The notes under the pieces were generated by a model. The model had not been told where the DNA came from. It made no database searches and worked only from the letters and a program-made list of their open reading frames with translations. From the NCBI RefSeq assembly GCF_017355405.1, contig NZ_CP061177.1, forward strand, positions 1,967,001 to 2,031,000: 64,000 bases of DNA, in the 5' to 3' direction. The position numbers and the translations under genes are program-made. Of the stretch, positions 55,203 through 64,000 are shown in pieces (positions within the stretch are counted from its first letter, which is position 1; every line of letters starts with the position of its first letter). The stretch comes from Roseomonas haemaphysalidis. GTDB lineage: Bacteria > Pseudomonadota > Alphaproteobacteria > Acetobacterales > Acetobacteraceae.

Positions 55203-55934
55203 ATGAACGACCCCACCCCCCGCCGCCGCGGCCGCCCCCGCGCGACCGACGCCGCCGAGGCGCCGCGCGTCGAGGCGGTGGAACGCGCCCTGTCATTGCT
55301 GGAAACCTTCGCCGACGGCCGGCCCCGGCTGTCGCTGGCCGAGATGGCGCAGCGCGCCGGGCTGTACCCCAGCACCGTGCTGCGGCTGGCGGCCTCGCTG
55401 GCGCAGTTCGGCTACCTCCGGCGGGACGAGGACGGGATGTTCCGCCTGGGCCCGGCGCCGCTGCGGCTGGGGGCGCTGTACCAAGCGGGCTTCAACCTGG
55501 CCGAGGTGCTGCGCCCGGCGCTGGCCCGGCTGGTGGAGCGCAGCGGCGAAACGGCGGCCTTCTACGTGCGTGATGGCGAGGACCGCATCTGCCTGTACCG
55601 CCAACACGGCCCCCGCCCGATCCGCCACCATGTGGAGGAAGGGGCCCGGCTACCGGTGGCGGTGGGCGCCAGCGGGCGGGTGCTGAGCGCCTTTGGCGGC
55701 GGCACGACGGAGCTGGACGCGGCCATCCGCACCGCCGGCGTGTATCTGTCGCGGGGCGAGCGGGACCCGGAATCGGCGGCGGTGGCGGCGCCGGTGCTGG
55801 GGGCGGGCGGGCGGCTGGTCGGCGCGCTCAGCGTCACCGGGCTCTTGGGGCGCATCGACACCCCGGACAGCCCGGCGCTGCTGCGGCTGGTGGCGGAGGA
55901 GGCCGCCGCCGTCAGCCGCATGCTGGGCGGCTAA
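55203..55934 (+). CDS. IclR-family transcriptional regulator
   Basis: The 243-residue protein has a basic N-terminus, a winged HTH at about 24-85 (RVEAVERALSLLETFADGRPRLSLAEMAQRAGLYPSTVLRLAASL) and a C-terminal effector domain (GETAAFYVRDGEDRICLYR, LPVAVGASGRVLSAF). It very likely controls the divergent lyase-transferase-Bug operon, with the acid or its CoA ester as effector. Its stop overlaps that of the convergent FMN monooxygenase gene. Confidence 0.9.
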   Translation: MNDPTPRRRGRPRATDAAEAPRVEAVERALSLLETFADGRPRLSLAEMAQRAGLYPSTVLRLAASLAQFGYLRRDEDGMFRLGPAPLRLGALYQAGFNLAEVLRPALARLVERSGETAAFYVRDGEDRICLYRQHGPRPIRHHVEEGARLPVAVGASGRVLSAFGGGTTELDAAIRTAGVYLSRGERDPESAAVAAPVLGAGGRLVGALSVTGLLGRIDTPDSPALLRLVAEEAAAVSRMLGG

Positions 55935-57280
55935 AGGAAGCGGTGCCCCACCGCCGGGTGCGGCGCCGCGAGGCGCGGGCCGGCGCCGAACAGCTTGTCG
56001 CGCAGCGTGCCGGGGGCATAGGCGGTCTTGAAGGCGCCGCGCTCCTGCAACAGCGGCACGACCATGGCCACCACGTCCTCCAGCCCTTCCGGCAGCACGG
56101 TGCGGGACAGGTTGAAGCCGTCCACGTCGGCCTCCGCCACCCAGCCCATCAGCGCGTCGGCCACCTGTTCGGCGGAGCCCACGATGGGCGGCTGGCGGCT
56201 GCCCAGGATGAACTGGTCGATCAGCCGCCGCTTGGTGAAGACCGGGCCGGCCGCGCGCTTCATCGCCTCCACGTTGGACTGGATCGCCTGGGTGGGCGCG
56301 GTCTCGATCGGCTCGTCCATGCCAAAGCGGGCGAAATCGATGCCGAGGGAGGCGGAGGCATGCGCCAGCGCGCCTTCGACGCTGGCGTGGCGGCGGTAGT
56401 CCTCCAGCTTGTTTCGCGCCTCGGCCTCGGTGCGGCCGACCACCAGGGTGGCGCCGACCAACACCTTCAGCGGCCGCTCGGCCTGGGTTCGCAGCCCCGC
56501 CACCAGCTTGGCCACCGCCGGCCTGGCACCGCCATTGACGAAGACGCATTCCGCGTGCCGGGCCGCGAAGCGCTGCCCGCGCGCCGAGGCACCGGCCTGG
56601 AACAACAGCGGCGTGCGCTGCGGCGAGGGTTCGCAGAGATGCACCGCGTCGATCCGGTACTGCGCGCCGTGGTGACGCACGGCCCGCACCCGGGCCGGAT
56701 CGGCGTAATGCCCGGCCGCCGCGCCGCGCGCGCGGGCGTCCTCGGACCAGGAGCCTTCCCACAGCGCGTAGGCGAGGTCCATGTATTCGTCGGCCAGGTC
56801 GTAGCGGTCGTCATGCGCCATTTGCTGCGCCAGCCCCATGGCGCGCGCCGCGCTGTCCAGGTAGCCGGTGACGATGTTCCAGCCGATGCGCCCCTGCGTC
56901 AGGTGGTCCAGCGTCGACATGCGGCGGGCGAAGAGATAGGGCGTCTCGTAGGCCAGGTTGCAGGTGATGCCGAAGCCGAGATGCTCGGTCACCGCCGCCA
57001 TCGCCGGCACCAGCAGCGCCGGGTCCAGCAGCGGCACCTGCACCGCCTCGCGCAGCGCGGCGTCGGGGCTGCCGCCGAAGACGTCGTAGATACCGAGCAC
57101 GTCGGCCAGGAACAGCCCGTCGAACAAGCCGCGCTCCAGCGTGCGGGCCAGCGAGGTCCAGTGCCGCAGCGAGGCGTAGTTCGTACTGGTGTCGCGCGGG
57201 TGGCGCCACAGGCCCTGCTGGATATGGCCGACGCAGGCCATGTCGAAGGCATTGAGGATGATCTGCCGGGGCGCGCTCAC
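55931..57280 (-). CDS. NtaA/SnaA/DszA-type FMN-dependent monooxygenase
   Basis: The 449-residue protein belongs to the bacterial-luciferase-like flavin monooxygenases that cleave nitrilotriacetate, dibenzothiophene sulfone or pristinamycin-type substrates. Visible blocks are ILNAFDMACVGHIQQGLWRHP, GLFLADVLGIYDVFGG, FARRMSTLDHLTQGRIGWNIVTGYLDSAARAMG, SPQRTPLLFQAGAS and the C-terminal GFNLSRTVLPEGLEDVV. It uses FMNH2 from a separate reductase. The GTG start at 57280 overlaps the upstream small gene's TGA, and the frame further upstream is unconserved. No transporter or reductase lies beside it. Confidence 0.88.
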   Translation of the reverse strand: MSAPRQIILNAFDMACVGHIQQGLWRHPRDTSTNYASLRHWTSLARTLERGLFDGLFLADVLGIYDVFGGSPDAALREAVQVPLLDPALLVPAMAAVTEHLGFGITCNLAYETPYLFARRMSTLDHLTQGRIGWNIVTGYLDSAARAMGLAQQMAHDDRYDLADEYMDLAYALWEGSWSEDARARGAAAGHYADPARVRAVRHHGAQYRIDAVHLCEPSPQRTPLLFQAGASARGQRFAARHAECVFVNGGARPAVAKLVAGLRTQAERPLKVLVGATLVVGRTEAEARNKLEDYRRHASVEGALAHASASLGIDFARFGMDEPIETAPTQAIQSNVEAMKRAAGPVFTKRRLIDQFILGSRQPPIVGSAEQVADALMGWVAEADVDGFNLSRTVLPEGLEDVVAMVVPLLQERGAFKTAYAPGTLRDKLFGAGPRLAAPHPAVGHRFL

Positions 57281-57486
57281 AGAAAGCGGCCGCGTTCGAA
57301 GATTTCCAAGGTGTAGTCCTTGTAGCTCATGCCGAGTTCCTCCGCCCGTGCTAGCCGGCGCAGGGCGACCTCGCGCGGCGGCGTCTTCCAGGCCTTCTTG
57401 TGGGCGCGGCGCCACACGAACTGCCCCCAGGTGACGGCGTGGTCCGGTTCGTCCAGCGGCGGTCCGCCATTATGCCCGATGGTCAT
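57277..57486 (-). CDS. small conserved GHNGGPPL-type protein
   Basis: The 69-residue protein starts MTIGHNGGPPLDEP and then has WGQFVWRRAHKKAWKTPPREVALRRLARAEELGMSYKDYTLEIFERGRFL, which should be mostly helical. I recognise the GHNGGPPL start and the LG-x-Y-x-x-Y-T-LEI-x-ERG-R tail from small proteins of unknown function in alphaproteobacteria. It is coupled by GTGA overlap to the FMN monooxygenase and begins 47 bases from the divergent XRE-cupin regulator. It might bind or control the monooxygenase. No function is established. Confidence 0.75.
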   Translation of the reverse strand: MTIGHNGGPPLDEPDHAVTWGQFVWRRAHKKAWKTPPREVALRRLARAEELGMSYKDYTLEIFERGRFL

Positions 57487-57532
57487 GCGCGTTCCCCGTG
57501 ACAGGCGATGCTGCGATCACTATGATGGACGA

Positions 57533-58111
57533 ATGACGACGATACAAGATGAGTCGGCGCTCACCGCCTCGCTCGCCGCCCGCCTGCGGCTGGAACGCGA
57601 GGCGCGCGGCTGGTCGATCGCCGAGCTGGCGGAACGCTCGGCGGTGTCGCGCGCCATGATCAGCAAGGTGGAGCGTGCGGAGGCCAGCCCGACGGCGGCG
57701 CTGCTGGGGCGGCTGGTGGCGGCGCTGGGGCTGACGCTGTCCACCCTGCTGGCGCGGGCGGAAGGCGATGCCGGGCAATCCGGCCGCGTCGCCCGTGCGA
57801 AAGACCAGCCACTGTGGCGGGACCCGGAAACGGGCTACCGCCGCCGCGCCGTCTCGCCCCGGGGCACGGTGCCGGAGCTGGTGGAGGTGGAGCTGCCGCC
57901 GGGCGCCGAGGTCGCCTATCCCGCCGCCACATACCAGGGATGGGCGCATGTGATCTGGGTTTTGCACGGCGCGCTGCTGTTCCACGAGGGCGCCGCGCGG
58001 CACCGGCTGGACGCCGGCGACAGCTTGGCGCTGGGGCCGCCGCAGGACTGCGCCTTTGTCAATGAATCGGAAAAGCCCTGCCGGTACCTCGTGGTCCTCG
58101 CACCGCGGTGA
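57533..58111 (+). CDS. XRE-family regulator with C-terminal cupin
   Basis: The 192-residue protein has an N-terminal HTH (LRLEREARGWSIAELAERSAVSRAMISKVERAEASPTAALLGRL, about 15-60) and a C-terminal cupin sensor domain (PPGAEVAYPAATYQGWAHVIWVLHGALLFHEGAARHRLDAGDSLALGP). Such regulators sense small ligands and often control the adjacent catabolic genes: here the small protein/FMN monooxygenase pair on one side or the isoaspartyl peptidase on the other. ATG 57533 is chosen because the HTH begins shortly after; the longer frame overlaps the divergent gene. Confidence 0.88.
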   Translation: MTTIQDESALTASLAARLRLEREARGWSIAELAERSAVSRAMISKVERAEASPTAALLGRLVAALGLTLSTLLARAEGDAGQSGRVARAKDQPLWRDPETGYRRRAVSPRGTVPELVEVELPPGAEVAYPAATYQGWAHVIWVLHGALLFHEGAARHRLDAGDSLALGPPQDCAFVNESEKPCRYLVVLAPR

Positions 58112-58145
58112 TACCCTGCCGGCGACTTGAACCGGGGAAACGACC

Positions 58146-59090
58146 ATGAGCCAGACCTTCGCCCTCGCCATCCATGGCGGCGCCGGCGCCATCCGCCGCG
58201 ACCTGATGACGCCGGACGCCGAGGTGCAGTACCACGAGGGCCTGCGCCACAGCCTGCGCGCCGGCCACGCCGTGCTGGCCGCAGGCGGCAGCGCGCTGGA
58301 TGCCGTGACGGCGGCGGTGATGTCGCTGGAAGACAACCCGCTGTTCAACGCCGGGCGCGGCGCCGTCTTCACCCGCGCCGGCGTGCAGGAGATGGACGCG
58401 GCGGTGATGCGCGGCGAGGACCGCGCAGCCGGCGCCGTCGCCGGCATCATGGGCCCGCGCAACCCCGTGCAGGCGGCGCGCGCGGTGATGGAACGCTCCG
58501 AGCACGTGCTGCTGATGGGGGCGGGCGCCATGGCCTTCCTGCGCGAGCAGAACCTCGCCATGGCGGAAGCCAGCTACTTCCACACCGACAGCCGCTGGCA
58601 GGCGCTGCAGAACGAGCTGGAGCGCCAGGCCTCCGCCGCGCCCGACACGCGCGACGATGCCGCCAAGCACGGCACCGTCGGCGCCGTGGCGCGCGACCAG
58701 CGCGGCAACGTCGCCGCCGCCACCTCCACCGGCGGCATGACCGCCAAGCTGCCGGGGCGCATCGGCGACAGCCCGGTCTTCGGCGCCGGCACCTGGGCGG
58801 ACAACGAGACCTGCGCCGTTTCGGCCACCGGCCATGGCGAGTACTTCATCCGCTGGGCCGCGGCGCACGACATCGCCGCCCGCATGCGCTACCGCGGCGA
58901 CACGCTGGCGGTGGCTGCGGAAAGCGTGGTGGAGGAGCTGGGGCGCATCGGCGGCTCCGGCGGGCTGATCGCTATCGACGCGGCGGGGCGCGTGTCGCTG
59001 CCGTTCAACAGTGCGGGGATGTACCGGGGGCAGATCGGCGCGGATGGGGTGGCGTGGACGGGGATCTATCGGGAGGCGATGCGCTCGTGA
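58146..59090 (+). CDS. iaaA: isoaspartyl peptidase/L-asparaginase (Ntn hydrolase)
   Basis: The 314-residue precursor is a plant-type asparaginase. It starts LAIHGGAGAIRRD, has NPLFNAGRGAVFTRAGVQEMDAAVM, and the self-cleavage site HG-T177 in AAKHGTVGAVARDQ, which frees the catalytic threonine of the beta subunit; then STGGMTAKLPGRIGDSP and GTWADNETCAVSATGHGEYF. It hydrolyses isoaspartyl dipeptides and asparagine. It starts 34 bases after the XRE-cupin regulator and may be controlled by it. A dispersed repeat follows its stop. Confidence 0.92.
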   Translation: MSQTFALAIHGGAGAIRRDLMTPDAEVQYHEGLRHSLRAGHAVLAAGGSALDAVTAAVMSLEDNPLFNAGRGAVFTRAGVQEMDAAVMRGEDRAAGAVAGIMGPRNPVQAARAVMERSEHVLLMGAGAMAFLREQNLAMAEASYFHTDSRWQALQNELERQASAAPDTRDDAAKHGTVGAVARDQRGNVAAATSTGGMTAKLPGRIGDSPVFGAGTWADNETCAVSATGHGEYFIRWAAAHDIAARMRYRGDTLAVAAESVVEELGRIGGSGGLIAIDAAGRVSLPFNSAGMYRGQIGADGVAWTGIYREAMRS

Positions 59091-59093
59091 CTC

Positions 59094-59254
59094 GAGAGGG
59101 GCTCTGCCCCTCTCAAACTCTCCCCGCCAGGGGATTGAATCCCCTGGACCCCCGATTGTGCTCGGCATTGCCCCTGGCAGGCGAAGCGTCAACAGATGGG
59201 GGTGCAGGGGATCCGATCCCCTGCCAGGGGAGCTTGAGGGGACAGCGTCCCCTC
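59094..59254. repeat. dispersed hairpin-rich intergenic repeat, copy B
   Basis: This 161-base element is homologous to the one at 25894-26023. Hairpins are GAGAGGGGC/GCCCCTCTC (59094-59114), an inner GCAGGGGAT/ATCCCCTGC pair, and GAGGGGAC/GTCCCCTC (59236-59254). Relative to copy A, paired positions changed together, so the stems are kept. Copy B carries about 35 extra bases in the middle. It lies between convergent genes and may end transcription of both. Confidence 0.8.
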
Positions 59255-59269
59255 AACAGCGCCACGCCT

Positions 59270-60246
<977 letters not shown>

Positions 60247-60250
<4 letters not shown>

Positions 60251-61224
60251 GCGGCGAGGTCCGGCAGGGGGTGGTGGCAGCGGAAGTCGCGCCCGCCCTC
60301 GGCCGTGATCCCCGGCATGGTCTGCGCGCAGAGCGCGGTGCCGGCGGGGCAGCGGGCGATAAAGGGGCAGCCGGGCGGCAGGTCCAGCAGCGATGGCGTG
60401 GAGCCGGGGATCTGCCGCAGGTCCTGCCCCGGCTCGGCCTGGGAGGGCAGGGAGTCCAGCAGCCCGCGCGTGTAGTGGTGGCGCGGCGCGGACAGCACCT
60501 GCCCGGTCGGCCCGCTTTCCACGATGCGCCCCGCATACATCACCGCGATCTTGCCGGCGAGCGAGGACACGGTGGCGAGGTCGTGGCTGATCCAGATCAG
60601 CGCCGTGCCGGTCTGGCGCACCAGATGCTTCATCTCGGCCAGGATCTGCGCCTGGATGGACACGTCGAGCGCCGTGGTCGGCTCGTCCGCCACGATCACG
60701 GCGGGGCTGTGCAGCAGGGCGATGGCCAGCGCCACGCGCTGCCGCATGCCGCCGGAGAATTCGTGCGGATAGGAATCCAGCCTGCGCGCCGCATCGGGAA
60801 TGCCGACGCGGTTCAGCACGTCGGTGCAGCGGGCGGTGGCCTCGGCCTCGCTCATCTTCTCATGCGCGGCCAGCGCCAGCCGCATCTGGCGGCGGACGGT
60901 GAGCACCGGGTTCAGCGTCATGGCCGGGTCCTGGAAGACCATGGAGATGGTCTTGCCGCGCAGGCGGCGAAGCTCGCGCTGCGGCAGGCCGACCAGCTCC
61001 TGCCCCATCAGCTTGACCGACCCGGCGGCGATGCGGCCGGGCGGGTCGATCAGCCCGAGCAGGGAAAAGCCGGTGATGCTCTTGCCCGAGCCGGACTCGC
61101 CCACCAGCCCCATCACCTCGCCGCGTTCCAGCGTGAAGGAGATGCCGTCCACCGCCTTCACCACGCCCGCGCGGGTGTGGAACTGGGTGGCGAGGTCTCG
61201 CACCTCCAGCAGCGGGGCGCTCAC
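60247..61224 (-). CDS. ABC importer ATPase subunit (DppD/OppD-like)
   Basis: The 325-residue ATPase has Walker [11 protein letters not shown]-loop [12 protein letters not shown], signature [15 protein letters not shown], Walker [22 protein letters not shown] and the cysteine-bearing C-terminal [14 protein letters not shown]. It overlaps both neighbours by four bases, so the four transporter genes are tightly coupled. It pairs with the following ATPase to drive the importer. Confidence 0.92.
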
Positions 61225-62099
61225 CGGCGCAGCCTCGGGTTCAGTTGGTCGCGTACCTGGTCGCCCACCAGGTTGATGGCGACGATCAGCACGATCAGCG
61301 CGACGCCCGGGTAGATCGAGATCCAGTAGCGGCCGGACAGCATGTACTGGAAGCCGTTGGAGATCAGCATGCCGAGGGACGGCTCCGTCGGCGGCAGGCC
61401 AACGCCGAGGAAGGAGAGGGTGGCTTCCAGCGAGATGGCGCTGGCCACCTGCACCGTGCCCACCACCAGCAGCGGCGCCATGCAGTTGGGCAGGATGTGG
61501 CGGAACACCACGGTGCGGCCGGGCAGCGGCGTGGACAGCGCCGCTTCCACATAGTCCTTCTGCCGTTCTGCCACCGCCGCGCCATGCGCGGTGCGGGCGA
61601 AGTAGGCGTATTGCGCGGCCACCAATGCCGCGATCAGCGGCCAGCGCCCCTGGCCCAGCAGCGCCGCCAGCACGAAGGCCAGCAGGATGGCGGGAAAGGA
61701 CAGTTGCAGGTCGACGATGCGCATCAGCACCGCCTCCACCCGCCCGCCCAGATAGGCCGCCGTGGTGCCGATGGCGGCGCCCAGCGTGAAGGCCACGGCG
61801 CCGGCGACCAGCCCCATCTGCAAGGAGATGCGCAGCCCGTAGAGGATGGCGGACAGGAGGTCGCGCCCCTGCGCGTCGGTGCCCAGCAGGTGGGTGTAGC
61901 CGTTGGTGCCGACGTAGCCGGGCGGCCGCCGCGCGTCGCGCAGCGTCAGCGACGGCAGGTCGTAGGGGTCCTGCGGCGCGAAGAGCGGCGCCAGCACGGC
62001 CAGCAGCACGATCAGAAGCACCACGATGGCGGCAGCCAGCGCCACCTTGTTCTCGGCGAATTCGCGCGCGAAGCGGCGCAGGTTGGGCGACAGGATCAC
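61221..62099 (-). CDS. ABC importer permease (DppC-like)
   Basis: The 292-residue membrane protein has the DppC arrangement: a cytoplasmic lead, first helix [21 protein letters not shown], the block [25 protein letters not shown], and the coupling loop [24 protein letters not shown]. It forms the channel with the adjacent DppB-like permease. Four-base overlaps at both ends indicate one polycistronic unit. Confidence 0.92.
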   Translation of the reverse strand: MILSPNLRRFAREFAENKVALAAAIVVLLIVLLAVLAPLFAPQDPYDLPSLTLRDARRPPGYVGTNGYTHLLGTDAQGRDLLSAILYGLRISLQMGLVAGAVAFTLGAAIGTTAAYLGGRVEAVLMRIVDLQLSFPAILLAFVLAALLGQGRWPLIAALVAAQYAYFARTAHGAAVAERQKDYVEAALSTPLPGRTVVFRHILPNCMAPLLVVGTVQVASAISLEATLSFLGVGLPPTEPSLGMLISNGFQYMLSGRYWISIYPGVALIVLIVAINLVGDQVRDQLNPRLRR

Positions 62100-63070
62100 G
62101 CGTTGCGCCCCCGGCGGATGCGCGGGTCGAGCAGCGCGTAGGCGAGGTCGACCAGGAGGTTGATGGTGATGAACAGCAGCGCGACCAGCACCAGGTAGGC
62201 GACCATCACCGGCCGGTCGAGCGAGCCGATGGAATCAATGATCAGCTTGCCGAGCCCGGGCCAGGAGAAGATGGTTTCCGTCACCACCGCGAAGGCCAGG
62301 GTGGAGCCGAACTCCAGGCCGAACACGGTGACGATCGGCACCAGGATCAGCCGCAGCACGTGGTGGCGCAGCACGGTCCATTCCGACAGCCCGGCGGCGC
62401 GGGCGAACTTCACGGTGTCCGACAGCATGATCTCCCGCGTGCCGGAGCGCGCCAGCCGGATCATCATGGACAGCTTGAACAGCGCGAGGTTGGCGGCCGG
62501 CAGCAGCAGGAACTTCCAGCCCTCGGCCGTCAGGAAGCTCCAGTCCATGCCGAGCACGGCGACGGTGGGGCCGCGGCCGCCCGCCGGCATCCAGCCCAGC
62601 GTGACGGCGAAGGTGAGGATCAGCACCAGCCCCACCCAGAAGGAGGGGACGGAGAAGCCCAGCACCGACAGCGCCATGACCGCCTTGGCCGCCGGGCTGT
62701 CCGGCTTGTAGCCGGCATACATGCCGAGCGGCACGCCGATCAGCGTCGCGCTGATCACCGCGATCAGGGTCAGCTCCAGCGTCGCCGGCAGCCGCGAGCC
62801 GATCAGCTGCAGCACGGGGATGTTGTAGACGAAGGAGGCACCGAGGTCGCCCTGCAGCAGCCGGCCGAGAAAGCGCAGGTACTGCACGTAGAGCGGCTGG
62901 TCGAAGCCATAGGCCGCGATGGCCTGGGCGCGGATTTCCTGCGTGGCATCCGGCGCCAGCATGACGTCGATCGGATTGCCGATGGCGAAGACGCCGAGGA
63001 ACACCAGCATCGACATGACCAGCATCACGGCCACGGCCTGCGCCAGCCGGCCGGCGATGAATCCCGCCAT
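62096..63070 (-). CDS. ABC importer permease (DppB-like)
   Basis: The 324-residue permease starts FIAGRLAQAVAVMLVMSMLVFLGVFAIGNPIDVML as DppB-type proteins do. It has the EAA-like coupling loop with FARAAGLSEWTVLRHHVLRLILVPIV and about six membrane helices. It begins one base after the creatininase-family gene stops, so the hydrolase and importer are co-expressed. Confidence 0.92.
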   Translation of the reverse strand: MAGFIAGRLAQAVAVMLVMSMLVFLGVFAIGNPIDVMLAPDATQEIRAQAIAAYGFDQPLYVQYLRFLGRLLQGDLGASFVYNIPVLQLIGSRLPATLELTLIAVISATLIGVPLGMYAGYKPDSPAAKAVMALSVLGFSVPSFWVGLVLILTFAVTLGWMPAGGRGPTVAVLGMDWSFLTAEGWKFLLLPAANLALFKLSMMIRLARSGTREIMLSDTVKFARAAGLSEWTVLRHHVLRLILVPIVTVFGLEFGSTLAFAVVTETIFSWPGLGKLIIDSIGSLDRPVMVAYLVLVALLFITINLLVDLAYALLDPRIRRGRNA

Positions 63071-63071
63071 C

Positions 63072-63773
63072 TCAGTCCCAGTCCTGCTCGATGGCCGCGC
63101 GCGTCTCGGCCACCGCCACCTCCCAGATCGCCAGCATCTCCGCGTCGGGGCGACCGTAGCGGCCGTGGAAGTTGCCGTCGCCCAGGATCTCGCGCCGTGT
63201 CAGCGGGTCCACGCGCGCCATGCGCTCCAGCGCCGCGCGGGGCTTCACGCCGTCCGGCTGCGGGCGGCCGGGCAGGCGGGTCCAGGGGAAGTTCTCCATC
63301 CAAGAGGCGTGCGAGGCCTCGGGGTCCGTTTCCCGCACCTTCTCCAGCGTCCGGGGCGCCCGCCACCAGTCGTGCAGCTTGACGCGCGCATCGGTGCGCC
63401 GGCCCAGCCATTCCGCGAAGACGGTGCCGACCGGCGTGTTGCCGCCATGCCCGTTGACCACCAGGATGCGCCGGAAGCCGCCGCGGTACAGGCTTTCCAG
63501 GATGTCTTCCAGCACGGCCGCATAGGTCGCCATGCGCAGCGACACGGTGCCCGGATAGGCCGCGAAGCCCGGCACCATGCCGTAGGGCAGCACGGGAAAC
63601 ACCGGCACGCCGGACAACGCCGCAGCCTCCTCCGCCACGCGGCCGGCCAGGATGCTGTCGGTGCAAAGGCTCAGATAGGCGTGCTGCTCGGTGCTGCCGA
63701 TGGGCAGCACGCAGCGGTCGTCCTGCGCCGCGCGCACGGCCATTTCCATCCAGTTCATGTCGGCTGCGAGCAT
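63072..63773 (-). CDS. creatininase-family amidohydrolase
   Basis: The 233-residue enzyme shows the creatininase metal site: GSTEQHAYLSLCTDSILA with E29, H31 and D39, and VVNGHGGNT. PYGMVPGFAAYPGTVSLR is also typical. Members open cyclic amides or hydrolyse amides such as creatinine, formamidopyrimidines (ArfB) or mycofactocin precursors. Heading an ABC importer operon, it probably hydrolyses the imported amide compound in the cytoplasm. Residues 1-10 hold three possible ATG starts. Confidence 0.85.
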   Translation of the reverse strand: MLAADMNWMEMAVRAAQDDRCVLPIGSTEQHAYLSLCTDSILAGRVAEEAAALSGVPVFPVLPYGMVPGFAAYPGTVSLRMATYAAVLEDILESLYRGGFRRILVVNGHGGNTPVGTVFAEWLGRRTDARVKLHDWWRAPRTLEKVRETDPEASHASWMENFPWTRLPGRPQPDGVKPRAALERMARVDPLTRREILGDGNFHGRYGRPDAEMLAIWEVAVAETRAAIEQDWD

Positions 63774-63870
63774 GCCGGCGGCGCGTCCTCGGGGTCGTGG
63801 TCGGGGTTGGCGATAAAGTCCCGAATGGAACTTGTTATGGAGATTGACGGGCGGTTTCAGGCGGTGTCAA

Positions 63871-63884
63871 GTTCCAACTGGAAC
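63871..63884. promoter_or_regulatory. inverted repeat upstream of right-edge gene
   Basis: GTTCC (63871-63875) and GGAAC (63880-63884) form a perfect inverted repeat with a 4-base centre. A further TGGAACTT at 63826-63833 is complementary to AAGTTCCA at 63869-63876. A TTGACG at 63844-63849 could be a -35 element. This could be an operator for the divergent creatininase operon and the gene starting near 63920. Confidence 0.35.
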
Positions 63885-63919
63885 GATCATCGGGCGCCGA
63901 AAGGTTGCAAAGCACGCCG

Positions 63920-64000
63920 TGAGACTGGCTTTCGAGGATGCCGACATCGCAGAACCGGACGCCGGCGCGGGCCTCGCGCCGCTGCTGTCCGCCAAGCTGT
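63920..64000 (+). CDS. start of an unidentified gene running off the right edge
   Basis: From GTG 63920 the frame stays open to the window end (VRLAFEDADIAEP, then LAPLLSAKL). An AAAGG stretch lies about 12 bases upstream. Only 27 residues are visible, too few to identify. Its position, divergent from a catabolic importer operon and next to an inverted repeat, would suit a regulator (GntR-type proteins often begin with such a P-L-S-x-K-L segment), but this is a guess. Confidence 0.35.

Overview
The window is one very GC-rich chromosomal stretch (roughly 70 percent G+C), densely packed with genes that often overlap by 1 to 4 bases. Third positions are almost always G or C, so the non-coding frames also stay open over long distances. 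The gene content suggests an alphaproteobacterium, probably of the Acetobacteraceae (Roseomonas-like): periplasmic receptors with Tat-like leaders, two peptide-type ABC importers, a Bug receptor, CoA-transferase and lyase catabolism, and a dTDP-rhamnose surface-polysaccharide locus. The taxonomic placement is inference. I saw no tRNA, rRNA, CRISPR array, insertion sequence or prophage.

Layout. (1) 1-21499 is a surface glycan locus. It holds two minus-strand GT4 glycosyltransferases, a lone receiver-domain protein, an Sfp-type phosphopantetheinyl transferase, the four dTDP-L-rhamnose genes in the order rfbC-rfbB-rfbD-rfbA, a further GT4, a double methyltransferase, and a 1,468-residue fusion of methyltransferase, coiled coil, GT2, GT4 and RgpF-like rhamnan domains. 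A chain GT2, GT4, epimerase and GT2 follows, with touching start and stop codons. (2) 21507-31577 is small-molecule metabolism: an SDR-like protein without catalytic residues, a YbdK-like ligase, a minus-strand set (flavin reductase, aldehyde dehydrogenase, SDR, MFS), then a cytosine-deaminase-like hydrolase, a DHDPS-family dehydratase and a Gfo/Idh oxidoreductase. (3) 31637-40421 covers osmolytes and sugars: trehalose synthase, an mscL plus glutamate-receptor-like channel operon, a DUF4336-like protein, a second GH13 enzyme, and nagK-nagA. (4) 40485-43788 has an orphan peptide-type binding protein coupled to a 6PGDH-like dehydrogenase, and a lytic transglycosylase lipoprotein. (5) 43928-51908 has a VOC dioxygenase followed by the most striking unit of the window: a three-half-site Pho box, a phosphonate monoester hydrolase/phosphodiesterase and a complete five-gene peptide-type ABC importer. 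(6) 51994-57486 is an IclR-flanked operon (HMG-CoA-lyase-like, CaiB-type CoA transferase, Bug receptor), then an FMN monooxygenase coupled to a GHNGGPPL-type small protein. (7) 57533-64000 has an XRE-cupin regulator, an isoaspartyl peptidase, and a creatininase-family hydrolase leading an ABC importer whose binding protein is not in view.

How it fits together. The left third would make dTDP-rhamnose and assemble a rhamnose-containing, probably methylated surface polymer. The right two thirds are scavenging modules, each pairing an uptake system or receptor with a hydrolase or CoA-dependent enzyme. The best candidate for an undescribed system is the Pho-box-controlled phosphodiesterase plus importer at 44868-51908. 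It predicts phosphate-starvation-induced uptake of intact organic phosphodiesters or phosphonate esters and their cleavage in the cytoplasm. Two copies of a dispersed intergenic repeat (25894-26023 and 59094-59254) carry compensatory base-pair changes in their hairpins.
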